The notes beneath the pieces were generated by a model, which saw only the letters and a program-made list of their open reading frames with translations, was not told the origin of the DNA and searched no databases. This document shows positions 37,123 to 46,376 of a DNA stretch of 64,000 bases, piece after piece. The DNA is from Chloroflexota bacterium (GTDB lineage Bacteria > Chloroflexota > Limnocylindria > Limnocylindrales > CSP1-4), in contig JADMIG010000004.1 in NCBI GenBank assembly GCA_015478725.1, positions 62,001-126,000 of the forward strand, read 5' to 3'. The position numbers and the translations under genes are program-made. Position 1 is the first letter of the stretch; every line of letters starts with the position of its first letter.

Positions 37123-38565
37123 TCACGAGGGCCGGCGGTTCACCTCCACGGTGTGGCCCATCCGCCGGAGCAGCGCGCGCGAGCCCTCGGTGATCTGCGC
37201 GAGCAGGGCGTCCTCGTCGAGACCCGGGAATTCCCCGCGGTCGAGGATGACGCGGCCGTCGATGATGACCGTGCTCAGGGACTTCGAGCCCGCCGAGTAC
37301 ATGAGGTTCCGGACGAGGTCGGTGATCGGCAGCAGTTCCGGCCGGCGGAGCGTGTGGATCACGATGTCGGCGCGCTTGCCGGCCTCAAGCGAGCCGATCT
37401 GAGCCTCCAGGCCGACCGCTTGTGCCCCGCCACGGGTCGCCATCGAGAGGACATCCTCGGCCAGGAGGTAGGTGCGGTCCTGGTGCGCCTCCCGGGCCGT
37501 GAGGAGCGCCAGGTTGGCTTGGCGAAACAGGTCGAAGTCATTCGACCAGTTCGCCGAGTCCGATCCGAGGGCCACGTTCACACCCCGGCGCCAGAGTTCC
37601 GCGTGGCGCCCGTGGATCGTCCCCCCGTGCCCCCACATCATCGAGCCAGCTGGGGCCCAGGCAAGGTTGGCTCCGCTCCCGACCAGCACGTCGCACTCGG
37701 CGTCCGTGAGGTAGTTGGCGTGCGAGAGCGTGAGGTTGCGGTCAAGGATCCCGATCTCCGCGAAATGCAGGAGCGGATCCTTCCCGTAGCGCACCCGGTC
37801 GGCCTCCGTGTCGGCGGGACTATAGGCGTGGTGCATGTTCAGGACCACTCCCGCCGCGTCCGCCTGCCGCTTCGCCTCGAGGAGGAGCTCCTCGCTCGCT
37901 GTTCCGAGTCCGAGCAGCGCGACGTGGCCGGTGACGAGCGCGTCGGGATCGGCGTTGCGACGCAGCTCGTGGCCCAGATGTGCGAGCGCCTCATCGAGGT
38001 TTCGGGGCGCTCGGTCGATGGCGCCCTTGACCCGAACCGGCCCCTGGTCGGGCGTCTCCTTACCCTGCGCGAGGCCAGCGGGCCGGTCCCAGATGAACGG
38101 GTCCCCCAGGAGGGCACGGATGCCGACTTCCCGGGCCGCGCGGGCAGCAGCGTCGGGCTCCAGGACGGTCCCGGCTTCCATGAAGCAGGTCGTGCCGTTG
38201 CGGACCATCTCGAGCGAGGCGAGCAGGACCCCGAGGTACTCCTCCTCATCGTTCACCGTGTTGTAGAAGACGCGCTCGATCGCGTCGAAGACCTCGTCCT
38301 CGGGGATGTGGTCCGGAATGACGCCGCGATAGGTCTGGAACGAGGCGTGCATGTGGGTCTCCACCAAGCCCGGATGGACCGGGGCGCCGCCCGCGTCGAT
38401 CGTCCGCGCCGGCGCGTACCGCGCTGCGAGCTCCCCGTCCTTCCCGACCTCCACGATCCGTCGGCCGACGACGGCGATCGCGCCATCGGGGACGATGCGG
38501 CGCGTGGCGTCCAGCGTCAGGACGTGGCCATGGCGGATCAGGAGATCGACCGATCGAGGATTCAC
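37123..38565 (-). CDS. Amidohydrolase-superfamily deaminase/chlorohydrolase-like (paralog B)
   Basis: The 480-residue enzyme of the AtzA/TrzA/SsnA type has the HxH metal pair in GLVETHMHASFQ, His in VLNMHHAYSPADTE, His in LTLSHANYL and Asp in VALGSDSANWSN, flanked by the beta-sandwich ends (VDLLIRHGHVLTLD...VIIDGRVILD). Such enzymes deaminate or dechlorinate N-heterocycles or guanidine compounds. The GTG start overlaps the M20 gene stop. It is 60-70% alike to the enzyme at 40598-42058, and a central 384-bp block is almost identical at DNA level. Confidence 0.9.
   Translation of the reverse strand: MNPRSVDLLIRHGHVLTLDATRRIVPDGAIAVVGRRIVEVGKDGELAARYAPARTIDAGGAPVHPGLVETHMHASFQTYRGVIPDHIPEDEVFDAIERVFYNTVNDEEEYLGVLLASLEMVRNGTTCFMEAGTVLEPDAAARAAREVGIRALLGDPFIWDRPAGLAQGKETPDQGPVRVKGAIDRAPRNLDEALAHLGHELRRNADPDALVTGHVALLGLGTASEELLLEAKRQADAAGVVLNMHHAYSPADTEADRVRYGKDPLLHFAEIGILDRNLTLSHANYLTDAECDVLVGSGANLAWAPAGSMMWGHGGTIHGRHAELWRRGVNVALGSDSANWSNDFDLFRQANLALLTAREAHQDRTYLLAEDVLSMATRGGAQAVGLEAQIGSLEAGKRADIVIHTLRRPELLPITDLVRNLMYSAGSKSLSTVIIDGRVILDRGEFPGLDEDALLAQITEGSRALLRRMGHTVEVNRRPS
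37497..37880. repeat. Gene-conversion tract copy 1 (384 bp)
   Basis: This block is identical to 40984-41367 except for one base (T at 37519 versus C at 41006), while both sides diverge abruptly in otherwise homologous genes. It codes for the SHANY to GSDSANWSN active-site core of both amidohydrolases. Confidence 0.9.
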
Positions 38566-39707
38566 GCCCCTACCTCCTTGCCCATGTCCGCGAACTCGTC
38601 GACGATCCGCTCATAGAGGTCCACGGCGCGCTCGACCTCGCGGAGATCGACCCACTCGTCGGCGCTGTGCGCCTGGTCGATGGATCCCGGGCCCAGCACG
38701 ACGCACGGGATCCCGCCGATCCCCGCCAGGTTTGCCGCGTCGGTCCCGAACGGCACGCCGCGGGCCCGCTCCGGACGGCCGAGGACCTCGCCCGCCGCCC
38801 GTTCGGTGGCCCGCACGAGCGGGTGATCCGACCGCATGTCAAGACCCAGCTGTGCGGCCGTCGGCTCTTCCCGCACGATGTCGTCGCCGTTGGCCCGGAG
38901 CGTGTCGAGTAGCGCATCGATCTCGCGCAGCGCCGCACCGGGGTCCTCGCCTGGGGCCAACCGACGGTCGACCTCGATCTCGCACCAATCGGGCACCAGG
39001 TTCACGGCACTCCCGCCATGGATCACCGCGGGGGTCACGAGCGCCGGTCCACTGAGCGGATGCACCCGAGCCGCAAGGCGCGGTCCGAGGTCGTTCTCGA
39101 TCGCGAGCACCACGCGAGCCGCTGCCGCGATTGCGTTGACCCCGAGGTTCGCGCGCGACGTATGTGCCGCTCGACCGCGGGCCACGATCCGGAAGCGCAC
39201 GAGCCCGTTGTGGGTCCGGGCCGGCCCAAGCGATGTCGGCTCCCCGACGATCGCCCCATGCACTGATGGCAGCTGCGCGAGGAGGGCACGCGACCCGCCC
39301 ATGAGCGCCTCCTCGTCGGCGACTCCCGCGAACACCACCGCCGGCCGGCGCGCCCGGTCCGCAAGCCGAGCCATCGTCGCGACCATCGCAGCGACCGATC
39401 CCTTGGCGTCACAGGCGCCGCGTCCGTGCAGCCGACCGTCCGTGCGTCGCACGAGGATCGGCTCCCTCGGCTGGGGCACGGTGTCCAGGTGGCCCTCCAG
39501 CAGCAGGCGCGGGCCCGGGGACGCCTCATCGAACCAGGCGACGACGTTCGGGCGCCCGGGAGCGACTTCGTGCACCCTCACGGTGCAGCCGAGGTCCGCC
39601 AGCACCGAGGCGACTCGCTCCGCTACCTCGGCCTCGCCCGGTCCGCCGAACGTCGTATTGACGGAGTCGATCGAGACGAGCATCTCGAGCAGCCCGATGA
39701 CATCCAT
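38562..39707 (-). CDS. M20-family deacylase (ArgE/DapE type)
   Basis: The 381-residue protein has LEGHLDTVP (metal His and catalytic Asp), GRGACDAKGSVAAMVATMARL (bridging Asp), catalytic Glu pair in ADEEALMGGSRA, VGEPTSLGPA and a dimerisation-lid domain beginning RFRIVARGRAAHTSRA. It is a zinc-dependent amide hydrolase of acetylornithine-deacetylase/succinyl-DAP-desuccinylase type. Inside the amidohydrolase operon it probably cleaves an N-acyl or N-carbamoyl amino acid intermediate. Confidence 0.9.
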   Translation of the reverse strand: MDVIGLLEMLVSIDSVNTTFGGPGEAEVAERVASVLADLGCTVRVHEVAPGRPNVVAWFDEASPGPRLLLEGHLDTVPQPREPILVRRTDGRLHGRGACDAKGSVAAMVATMARLADRARRPAVVFAGVADEEALMGGSRALLAQLPSVHGAIVGEPTSLGPARTHNGLVRFRIVARGRAAHTSRANLGVNAIAAAARVVLAIENDLGPRLAARVHPLSGPALVTPAVIHGGSAVNLVPDWCEIEVDRRLAPGEDPGAALREIDALLDTLRANGDDIVREEPTAAQLGLDMRSDHPLVRATERAAGEVLGRPERARGVPFGTDAANLAGIGGIPCVVLGPGSIDQAHSADEWVDLREVERAVDLYERIVDEFADMGKEVGA

Positions 39708-39710
39708 CGC

Positions 39711-40601
39711 TCAGGCCCGGATCGGGTCCGCCCCATGGCGGCCCGCCTGATCGAGGCGGAACAGGCGGATCGCTGTCCCGCCGAGGATCTGCTGCCGGTC
39801 CGCATCGTCGAGGAACGGGAGCTTGGCGACGAGGTCTCGCTGCGCCCGATACGGGGCCGACTCGGTCGAGAGGGGCCAGTCCGACGCCCAGAGCGTCCGC
39901 GACGAACCGAACGCTGCGACCACTCCCTCGGCCCATGACCAGGTGTCCGAATACGGGTACCCAGCCCGGCTCATCGCGTAGAACCCGGAGAGCTTGACGT
40001 GCAGGCCCGGCAGTGTGGCGAGTTCCCGGACGACGGCGAGCCCCGCGAGGTCGTCGGCCCGCTCCGGCAGCCCGAGGTGGTCGAGGACGTGCCTAAGTCC
40101 GGAGCGCAGTCCACCGGCGAAGGCGATCGGCTCGGTGCTCGCCAGCGGGACTGTCCACTGAACGACAAGGTCGAGGTCGACGGCGGCGTCGATCACGTCC
40201 GCCAGCGGACCGCGCTCGGCCGCGAACTCCCCGGCGAGCGACCTCGGAGCGATGCGGACGCCCAGCGCTCCGGCCTCCGCGCAGCGGCGGAGCTCCGTCA
40301 CGGCCTCGGTCCGCCACGGGTCGATCGCGACGACGGCCGCCTGGCGATCGCGGGACCGCACTGCGGCGCGGAGCACGAAGTCGTTGTCCTCGTGGACGCT
40401 CGCGGGGAGGACGATGGCGACGTCGACGTCGGCCGCCGTCGTCGCGCGCCGAAGATCTTCAGGCTCGGCGGCGAGCGGCGACGGGCTGCGCTGGCTCGGA
40501 TGGACGATCCCATGCGGCCAGATGTGGGCGTGCGCGTCGACGCACAGCGCCGCTCGTTCGGCGCTCGGCGCTCCCCCCGGCTCGTCGGACGCGCCGGTCA
40601 C
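39711..40601 (-). CDS. Amidohydrolase 2 (PF04909-like TIM-barrel hydrolase/decarboxylase)
   Basis: The 296-residue protein begins at GTG 40601 overlapping the upstream stop. It has CVDAHAHIWPH (HxH motif), IAIDPW-like strands (VVAIDPWRTEAV), LHVKLSGFYAMSRA and LWASDWPLST with the metal Asp, typical of amidohydrolase family 2 (lactonases such as PDC/fuconolactonase, and decarboxylases). It may open a lactone or ring in the operon's pathway. Confidence 0.88.
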   Translation of the reverse strand: MTGASDEPGGAPSAERAALCVDAHAHIWPHGIVHPSQRSPSPLAAEPEDLRRATTAADVDVAIVLPASVHEDNDFVLRAAVRSRDRQAAVVAIDPWRTEAVTELRRCAEAGALGVRIAPRSLAGEFAAERGPLADVIDAAVDLDLVVQWTVPLASTEPIAFAGGLRSGLRHVLDHLGLPERADDLAGLAVVRELATLPGLHVKLSGFYAMSRAGYPYSDTWSWAEGVVAAFGSSRTLWASDWPLSTESAPYRAQRDLVAKLPFLDDADRQQILGGTAIRLFRLDQAGRHGADPIRA

Positions 40602-42058
40602 ATCGACCGCCGCCCGGCGACCCGGTTACGTTCCACTGGCTGACCCATGCGTCGGAGCATCGCCTTGGCGGCCTCGTCGATCCGCGCGAGTAAGCGTGGC
40701 TCGTCGAGCCCGGCGAAGATGCCGTCTTCGAGGATCACCCTACCGTCAACGATCACCGTCCTGATCGACTTCGAGCGACTCGAGTAGATCAGGTTGCGGA
40801 CGAGGTCGAGCGCCGGGATCATCTCGGGACGGTCGAGGGTATGGATAACCAGGTCCGCACGCTTGCCGACCTCGAGCGAGCCGATCCTGTCGTCGAGACC
40901 CACGGCGCGCGCGCCGCCGCGCGTCGCCATCCAGAGGACATCCTCGGCCAGGAGGTAGGTGCGGTCCTGATGGACATCCCGCGCCGTGAGGAGCGCCAGG
41001 TTGGCCTGGCGAAACAGGTCGAAGTCATTCGACCAGTTCGCCGAGTCCGATCCGAGGGCCACGTTCACACCCCGGCGCCAGAGTTCCGCGTGGCGCCCGT
41101 GGATCGTCCCCCCGTGCCCCCACATCATCGAGCCAGCTGGGGCCCAGGCAAGGTTGGCTCCGCTCCCGACCAGCACGTCGCACTCGGCGTCCGTGAGGTA
41201 GTTGGCGTGCGAGAGCGTGAGGTTGCGGTCAAGGATCCCGATCTCCGCGAAATGCAGGAGCGGATCCTTCCCGTAGCGCACCCGGTCGGCCTCCGTGTCG
41301 GCGGGACTATAGGCGTGGTGCATGTTCAGGACCACTCCCGCCGCGTCCGCCTGCCGCTTCGCCTCGACGATCAATGCCCCCGTCGCCGTCCCGAGGCCCA
41401 ACAGTGCGATGTGGCCCCGGACGAGTGCGTCCGGGTCGGCGTTCCGACGCAGCTCCTGGCCCATCCGCTGGAGAGCCTCGTCGAGGTTCCGGGGCGCTCG
41501 GTCGATGAGCCCCGGGGCGATGTCGTCAGGGGAGCCGGGGATCCGGTTTCCTTGGGCGATCCCCAGTGGATCGTCCTGCAGGCACGCGTCGCTGATCAGG
41601 GCCCTGATGCCGACAAGCTCTGCGGCCTCGGCGGCCGCGGACGGCTCGAGGACGGTGCCCGCTTCCATGAAGCAGGTCGTCCCGTTGCGGATCATCTCCA
41701 GGCAGGACAGGACGACGCCCAGGTACTCCTCCTCGTCGGTAACCTGGTTGTAGAAGACGCGGTCGATCGCGCTCGGGTCGAACAGGTCGTCCTCGACGAC
41801 GTGGTCCGCCATGAACCCGCGCATCGTCTGGTAGGACGCGTGCAGGTGGGTCTCGATGAGCCCGGGATGGACCGGTGCGCCGCGCGCGTCGATCGTCCGG
41901 ACCGCGTGGTAACGCTCCGCGACGATCCGATCGTCATCGATCGCGACCAATCGTCGCCCCGTGATGGCAAGCGCACCGTCCGGGATGATCCGGCCCGAGT
42001 CGTCCATCGTGATCACATGGGCATGCCGGATGAGGAGGTCAGCCGTCTGCAACTCCAT
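40598..42058 (-). CDS. Amidohydrolase-superfamily deaminase/chlorohydrolase-like (paralog A)
   Basis: From ATG 42058 (486 residues) the same SsnA/AtzA layout as paralog B appears: GLIETHLHASYQ, NMHHAYSPADTE, LTLSHANYL, VALGSDSANWSN and the beta-sandwich ends. It follows the ABC ATPase gene by 29 bp in the transporter operon, so it probably acts first on the imported compound. Paralog B may act on a second amine or have been duplicated for a related substrate. Confidence 0.9.
   Translation of the reverse strand: MELQTADLLIRHAHVITMDDSGRIIPDGALAITGRRLVAIDDDRIVAERYHAVRTIDARGAPVHPGLIETHLHASYQTMRGFMADHVVEDDLFDPSAIDRVFYNQVTDEEEYLGVVLSCLEMIRNGTTCFMEAGTVLEPSAAAEAAELVGIRALISDACLQDDPLGIAQGNRIPGSPDDIAPGLIDRAPRNLDEALQRMGQELRRNADPDALVRGHIALLGLGTATGALIVEAKRQADAAGVVLNMHHAYSPADTEADRVRYGKDPLLHFAEIGILDRNLTLSHANYLTDAECDVLVGSGANLAWAPAGSMMWGHGGTIHGRHAELWRRGVNVALGSDSANWSNDFDLFRQANLALLTARDVHQDRTYLLAEDVLWMATRGGARAVGLDDRIGSLEVGKRADLVIHTLDRPEMIPALDLVRNLIYSSRSKSIRTVIVDGRVILEDGIFAGLDEPRLLARIDEAAKAMLRRMGQPVERNRVAGRRSM
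40984..41367. repeat. Gene-conversion tract copy 2 (384 bp)
   Basis: Second copy of the block described at 37497-37880, offset 3487 bp, with one mismatch. Both copies have the same orientation and reading frame. Confidence 0.9.
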
Positions 42059-42087
42059 CGCGTTCTCCTCGAGATCCGAGCCGCGTG

Positions 42088-43212
42088 TCATGCGTCGTCG
42101 GGGGCGGGCAGAGACAGGGCCTCGTCGGCCGTGTCAGCCCACGTGGTCGACGCCGCAGTAGACCAGCTGAGCGAGACCGAGTCGCCGGTCGCGAGGCCCT
42201 CTGTTTCCGCGTCGCGCAGGTCGGCCCACACGACCGATCCGTCCGTCGTCGCGGTTCCGATGCGGACGCGGCTTCCCAGATAGACGATCTCGGCGATCGT
42301 GCCCCGGAGACCGGCATCCATCCCCGCCCGTTCGGCACCAGCGAGGAGTCGGATCGACTCCGGTCTGACCGACAGTGTCGCCGAGGCACCGCCTGTGATG
42401 GGATCCGGGGCGTGCGCCGGGACGATCGTGCCGTCCGAAAGAGCGATCGTGATGGATGGGCCATCAACCGTCGCGACCGTGCCGCGGAACAGGTTGGTCT
42501 CGCCGATGAAGTCGGATGCGAACACCGAGGTCGGTCGCGAGTAGATCTCGCGGGGCGTGCCCTCCTGGAGGATCCGGCCTTCGTTCATTACCGCGATGCG
42601 GTCGGACATCGCCAGGGCTTCGGTCTGGTCGTGAGTGACGTACAGGAACGTCGCGCCGAGCTTGCGTTGGATCGCGCGGAGCTCGAGCTGCATGTGCTGA
42701 CGCAGCTTGAGGTCGAGCGCCGACAGCGGCTCGTCCAGCAGGAGCACGGTCGGCTCCGGTGCCAGGGCGCGTGCCAGCGCGGCCCGCTGGATCTGTCCGC
42801 CGCTCAGCTCTGTCGGGCCGCGTTGACCGAGGCCGGTCAGGCGGACCAGGTCGAGCATCTCCTCGACGCGCGCCGCGATCCGAACCTTCGACCACTTCCT
42901 CAGGCGGAGGCTGTAGGCGATGTTGTCGAAGACGTTCATGTGCGGGAACAACGCCCCGCGCTGGAAGACGATGTTCGTTGGCCGCCGCTCGGGCGGCACC
43001 GACGACACGTCGGTGCCGTGGATCAGCACCTGGCCCACCGTCTGCTGCTCGAAGCCCGAGACGATCCGCAACAGCGTGGTCTTGCCGCAGCCGCTCGGCC
43101 CGAGGAGCGACACGAACTCGCCTTCGCTGACCGTCAGGTCGATCCGATGCAGGGCGACGTGGTCACCGAAGCGCTTGCCAACGCCGACGATCTCGACTGC
43201 CGGGCGGGTCAC
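42088..43212 (-). CDS. ABC transporter ATPase, PotA/FbpC-like
   Basis: This 374-residue ATPase has Walker A (LLGPSGCGKTTLLR), Q-loop (VFQRGALFPHMNVFDN), signature (ELSGGQIQRAALARAL), Walker B (VLLLDEPLSALD), H-loop (LYVTHDQTEALAMSD) and a C-terminal TOBE regulatory domain (LFRGTVATVDG...LSVRPESIRLL). It energises the two permeases downstream in gene order (43209-44905). The class is polyamine/iron/opine importers. Confidence 0.95.
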   Translation of the reverse strand: MTRPAVEIVGVGKRFGDHVALHRIDLTVSEGEFVSLLGPSGCGKTTLLRIVSGFEQQTVGQVLIHGTDVSSVPPERRPTNIVFQRGALFPHMNVFDNIAYSLRLRKWSKVRIAARVEEMLDLVRLTGLGQRGPTELSGGQIQRAALARALAPEPTVLLLDEPLSALDLKLRQHMQLELRAIQRKLGATFLYVTHDQTEALAMSDRIAVMNEGRILQEGTPREIYSRPTSVFASDFIGETNLFRGTVATVDGPSITIALSDGTIVPAHAPDPITGGASATLSVRPESIRLLAGAERAGMDAGLRGTIAEIVYLGSRVRIGTATTDGSVVWADLRDAETEGLATGDSVSLSWSTAASTTWADTADEALSLPAPDDA

Positions 43213-44030
43213 AGGAGCCTCCGATTCACGCGGCTCGACAGGACGGTGAGCACGACGAGGGATGCAAGGACCACCGTCGCGAGGGCATTGATCGTTGGGC
43301 TGATCCCTCGCCGGAGCAACCCCCAGATCAGGACCGGCAGGGTCATGTCGTTGCCGATGTTGAACCAGGTCACGACGAACTCATCGAGCGACTGGGCCAT
43401 GGCGAGGAGCACCGCGCCGATCACCGAAGCCCGGATGAGCGGCAGCGTGATGTCGATGAACGTGCGCCACGGCGAAGCGCCGAGGTCGCGGGCAGCCTCG
43501 AGCGTCGTGAAGTCGAACGTCTCGAGGCGCGCATTCATGGTCAGGACCACGAACGGAAGCGCGATCACGATGTGGCCGATCGCGGCGTTCCGCAGCCCTT
43601 GCGTTACCCCAAGGGCGTTGAACAGGACGGCGAGCGCGATCCCGAGCACGAGACCGGGAACGACTGCGGGCACCAGGCTCGCCGTGAGCAGCGCTCCGCG
43701 GGCCCGCCGCTGCAGTCGGACGAGACCGAACGAGAATGCGACGCCGAGGGCGCCGGCGACGATCCCGGTCACCACGGCAAGCACCAGCGTGTGGGTGAGC
43801 GCATCGGGAAACAACGGGTCGCTAAACGCGATCGCGTACCAGTTGAGCGTGAAGCCTTCGATCGGGAGGCTGAGCCTCGGCGAGGTCGTGAAGGAGAAGA
43901 GGACCGTGACTGCGACCGGCGCAAAGAGATAGACGAGCACGACGACGAGGAACAGACGGGCCAGGAGGTGGCTCGGCAGGAAACGACGCCGGCGCGCGGG
44001 TGCTGCGCCGGTCGCGAACGAGTCGATCAT
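43209..44030 (-). CDS. ABC transporter permease, PotC-like
   Basis: The 273-residue permease starts at ATG 44030, overlapping the PotB-like stop. First helix LARLFLVVVLVYLFAPVAVTVLFSF; EAA loop TLEAARDLGASPWRTFIDITLPLIR; ending RVNRRLL. It forms the membrane channel with the PotB-like subunit. Confidence 0.93.
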   Translation of the reverse strand: MIDSFATGAAPARRRRFLPSHLLARLFLVVVLVYLFAPVAVTVLFSFTTSPRLSLPIEGFTLNWYAIAFSDPLFPDALTHTLVLAVVTGIVAGALGVAFSFGLVRLQRRARGALLTASLVPAVVPGLVLGIALAVLFNALGVTQGLRNAAIGHIVIALPFVVLTMNARLETFDFTTLEAARDLGASPWRTFIDITLPLIRASVIGAVLLAMAQSLDEFVVTWFNIGNDMTLPVLIWGLLRRGISPTINALATVVLASLVVLTVLSSRVNRRLL

Positions 44031-44905
44031 CGCGTCGCGAGCCTGACGAGGCGGATGAGCCCGAGGTACACGGCGATCACGATCCCCATGACGAGGAAGG
44101 CGAGCGCTGATCCGAGCGGCCAGTTGTAGCCGAGACCCTTGAACTGGTCGGCGATGATGTTCCCGACCATGATCCCCTGGCTCCCCCCGATCAGCTGGGG
44201 CACGACGAAGTCGCCGGCGGCGAGGATGAACGACAGGGCGAAGGCCACGCTCAGTCCCGGGAGCACCATGGGCACAAGAATGGTCCGATGCAGCCGGAAG
44301 CCTGAGGAGCCGAGGTCTCGGGCGACCTCCACATGCTCCTTGGAAACGTTGGACATCGCGGAGAAGACCGGGAGGAGGGCGAGGGGGATCAGCAGCTCGA
44401 CGAGCGTGATGATCACCGCCCAACTGCTGAAGATCAGGAACGTGAGTGGCTCCTTGACTACGCCCAGCTGGATGAGGATGGCGTTGAGGAGCCCGTCCCT
44501 GCCGAGGATCGTCCGCCACGCGTAGATCCGCACGAGATAGCCACTGAACATCGAGACGAGCACGAGGTTCAGCAGGAACTGCGCTCGTCGGCTGAACACG
44601 AAGAGCATGAGGTAGGAGAGGACGTAGGCGATCGGCACGACCACGGACGCCGTGGCGATCCCGACGAGCAGTGTCCTGACCAGAACGGCCGCATACGACG
44701 CCGTCGTGACCCCGGTGAGGTAGTTCGACAGGGTGACGTCTGGGACGACGTTGAATCCCTGTTGCTGGAACAGGCTGTAGGCGAAGAGAATCAGAATGGG
44801 TGCGACGAAGAACGCCAGGTAGAACGCCGCCGCGGGCCCGAGCAGCCGCCGCGACGCCGTCCTTCGTCGAACCCCTGGGCGGCGCGCGACCGCTAACGAA
44901 GTCAC
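44027..44905 (-). CDS. ABC transporter permease, PotB-like
   Basis: A 292-residue permease. First helix LGPAAAFYLAFFVAPILILFAYSLF; EAA loop EHVEVARDLGSSGFRLHRTILVPMVLPG. It is followed by the PotC-like gene with a 4-bp overlap and preceded by the binding protein (24-bp gap). Confidence 0.93.
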   Translation of the reverse strand: MTSLAVARRPGVRRRTASRRLLGPAAAFYLAFFVAPILILFAYSLFQQQGFNVVPDVTLSNYLTGVTTASYAAVLVRTLLVGIATASVVVPIAYVLSYLMLFVFSRRAQFLLNLVLVSMFSGYLVRIYAWRTILGRDGLLNAILIQLGVVKEPLTFLIFSSWAVIITLVELLIPLALLPVFSAMSNVSKEHVEVARDLGSSGFRLHRTILVPMVLPGLSVAFALSFILAAGDFVVPQLIGGSQGIMVGNIIADQFKGLGYNWPLGSALAFLVMGIVIAVYLGLIRLVRLATR

Positions 44906-44929
44906 CGACCGCTGCGCCGTGGCTGCAGC

Positions 44930-46186
44930 CTACGCGAGCTTGTAGTCCTGCCAGGCCTTCTGCCACTTCACGACGCCGACCACGTCGCCCTCATCGTTCT
45001 GTGGGGGCGAGACCACCTGCGTGGCCAGGATCCCGCCCGGCTGGGCGACGAGGTCGTAGTGGTAAAGGGCCTTCGTCGCGGCGTCCATCTGGTCGACGGC
45101 CTTGGCGATCGTCGCCCCGGACCCGAGCGCGATGGCGATCGCGCTGTTGTTCTCGGGCGCCATCATGAAGTTCATGAAGGCGTATGCGTTATCGACGTTC
45201 GGAGCGCCGACCGCGATCGCGTAGGCGTCCGACCAGTAGTAGGTCCCGTCGGTCGCGGGGCTGGCGGTCACAAGCGTGACCCCCTTCTGCTTGGCGAGAA
45301 CGACCTGGTACGCCCATCCGCCGATCCCCATCGAGGCGTCGCCGCGGATCAGGACGTCGGCCTGATCGCCGAGCGTGGCGCTGAAGGTGACGACGTTCGG
45401 CTTGATGGTCTTCATCGCCGTCATCGTCTGATCGAGCTGGGCCTGAGTCAGGCGGTTCGGTTGGGGCATTCCCAGCGACTGCGCGAACAACCAGGTATTG
45501 GCGATCGGATCGTCGACGAGGACGAGCTCACCCTTGTACTTCGCGGCGGCGAAGTCGGTGTACTTCGCCGGAACGCCGTTCCACTTCTTCGGGTTGTAGA
45601 TGCACGGTTCGTCGCCCCAGATGAGGGGGATCCCGTACATCTGGCCGTTCTTGGTGAGCCACGCTGCCTGCTGGAACGCCGGGAAGAGGCCCGCGGCGTT
45701 CGGGATCCGGCTGAGGTCGAGCGGCTGGAAGAGCTCGACGCCGGCGGCCAGGATGGCGCGCTGGAAGTCCTTGTTGTCCGAGATGATGTCCATCTGCCCC
45801 TTGCCGCCGGTGTTGAACTTGGTGAGCGGCTCGAAGGCATCGGCGATGAAGGTAGGGTTCATCTTTATGTTGTTCTGCTGGAAGAACGACTTCGCGACGT
45901 CCTTGGCGTCCTCTCCGTCATATCCGATGAAGTTCAGGGCTCCGCCAAGCTTCACGCTCGCGGCAGCCGTCGGGGCCGCAGCCGATGCGGCAGCAGCCGT
46001 CGGGGCTACGGTCGCCGGGGCTACGCTCGCCGACGATGCGGCCTGATTGCACGCGGCAAGGAAGGCTGAGACGCCCCCGAGGAGCGCCACGCCGCCGAGA
46101 CCACCCGCCCCGCGCATAAAGGTTCGTCGGGTCAGCAGCTGCCTCCGGAGCTTCGCAGCCAACAGGTCTTCGACGGGGTCGCCCAT
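44930..46186 (-). CDS. Periplasmic-type substrate-binding lipoprotein, PotD-like, Tat signal
   Basis: From ATG 46186 (418 residues; GGAGGAG six bases upstream) there is a twin-arginine signal (LTRRTFMRGAGGLGGVALLGG) with a lipobox (AFLAAC), an Ala/Thr/Ser/Pro repeat linker, and a type 2 solute-binding domain (LGGALNFIGYDGEDAKDVAKSFFQQN, IPLIWGDEPCIYNPKKW). Tat export implies folding before secretion. PotD-like proteins bind polyamines and other cationic or N-rich ligands, which agrees with the deaminase-type enzymes in this operon. It is the first gene of an eight-gene operon ending at 37123. Confidence 0.93.
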   Translation of the reverse strand: MGDPVEDLLAAKLRRQLLTRRTFMRGAGGLGGVALLGGVSAFLAACNQAASSASVAPATVAPTAAAASAAAPTAAASVKLGGALNFIGYDGEDAKDVAKSFFQQNNIKMNPTFIADAFEPLTKFNTGGKGQMDIISDNKDFQRAILAAGVELFQPLDLSRIPNAAGLFPAFQQAAWLTKNGQMYGIPLIWGDEPCIYNPKKWNGVPAKYTDFAAAKYKGELVLVDDPIANTWLFAQSLGMPQPNRLTQAQLDQTMTAMKTIKPNVVTFSATLGDQADVLIRGDASMGIGGWAYQVVLAKQKGVTLVTASPATDGTYYWSDAYAIAVGAPNVDNAYAFMNFMMAPENNSAIAIALGSGATIAKAVDQMDAATKALYHYDLVAQPGGILATQVVSPPQNDEGDVVGVVKWQKAWQDYKLA

Positions 46187-46274
46187 GACGCACTCCTCCG
46201 CTCTATCAGTTGCCCCGCACTGGTCAGGTCGGGGGGATCCTGGCTGGCCAGTTCCGGTCACAATCGTAGCAGAA

Positions 46275-46293
46275 CCAATCGTAACATCATTGG
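46275..46293. promoter_or_regulatory. Candidate GntR operator 1 (CCAAT-N9-ATTGG)
   Basis: An inverted repeat CCAAT (46275-46279) and ATTGG (46289-46293) lies in the divergent promoter region between the PotD-like gene and the GntR gene. It shares 15 of 19 positions with 49448-49466 before another operon. A direct repeat CAATCGTA (46261-46268 and 46276-46283) overlaps it. Confidence 0.55.
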
Positions 46294-46376
46294 ATACGCT
46301 AGAGTCAACGCCGGGCGTCTGCGCTGGCAGCGATGTCCCGCATGCTCCGTCTCGCACCACAGGAGGGAATTCGTCC

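Noticed and set aside
43209-44966. Extended 585-residue version of the PotC-like permease
   Set aside because: The N-terminal ~310 residues are the out-of-frame shadow of the PotB-like gene; the true start is ATG 44030 with a normal first membrane helix.
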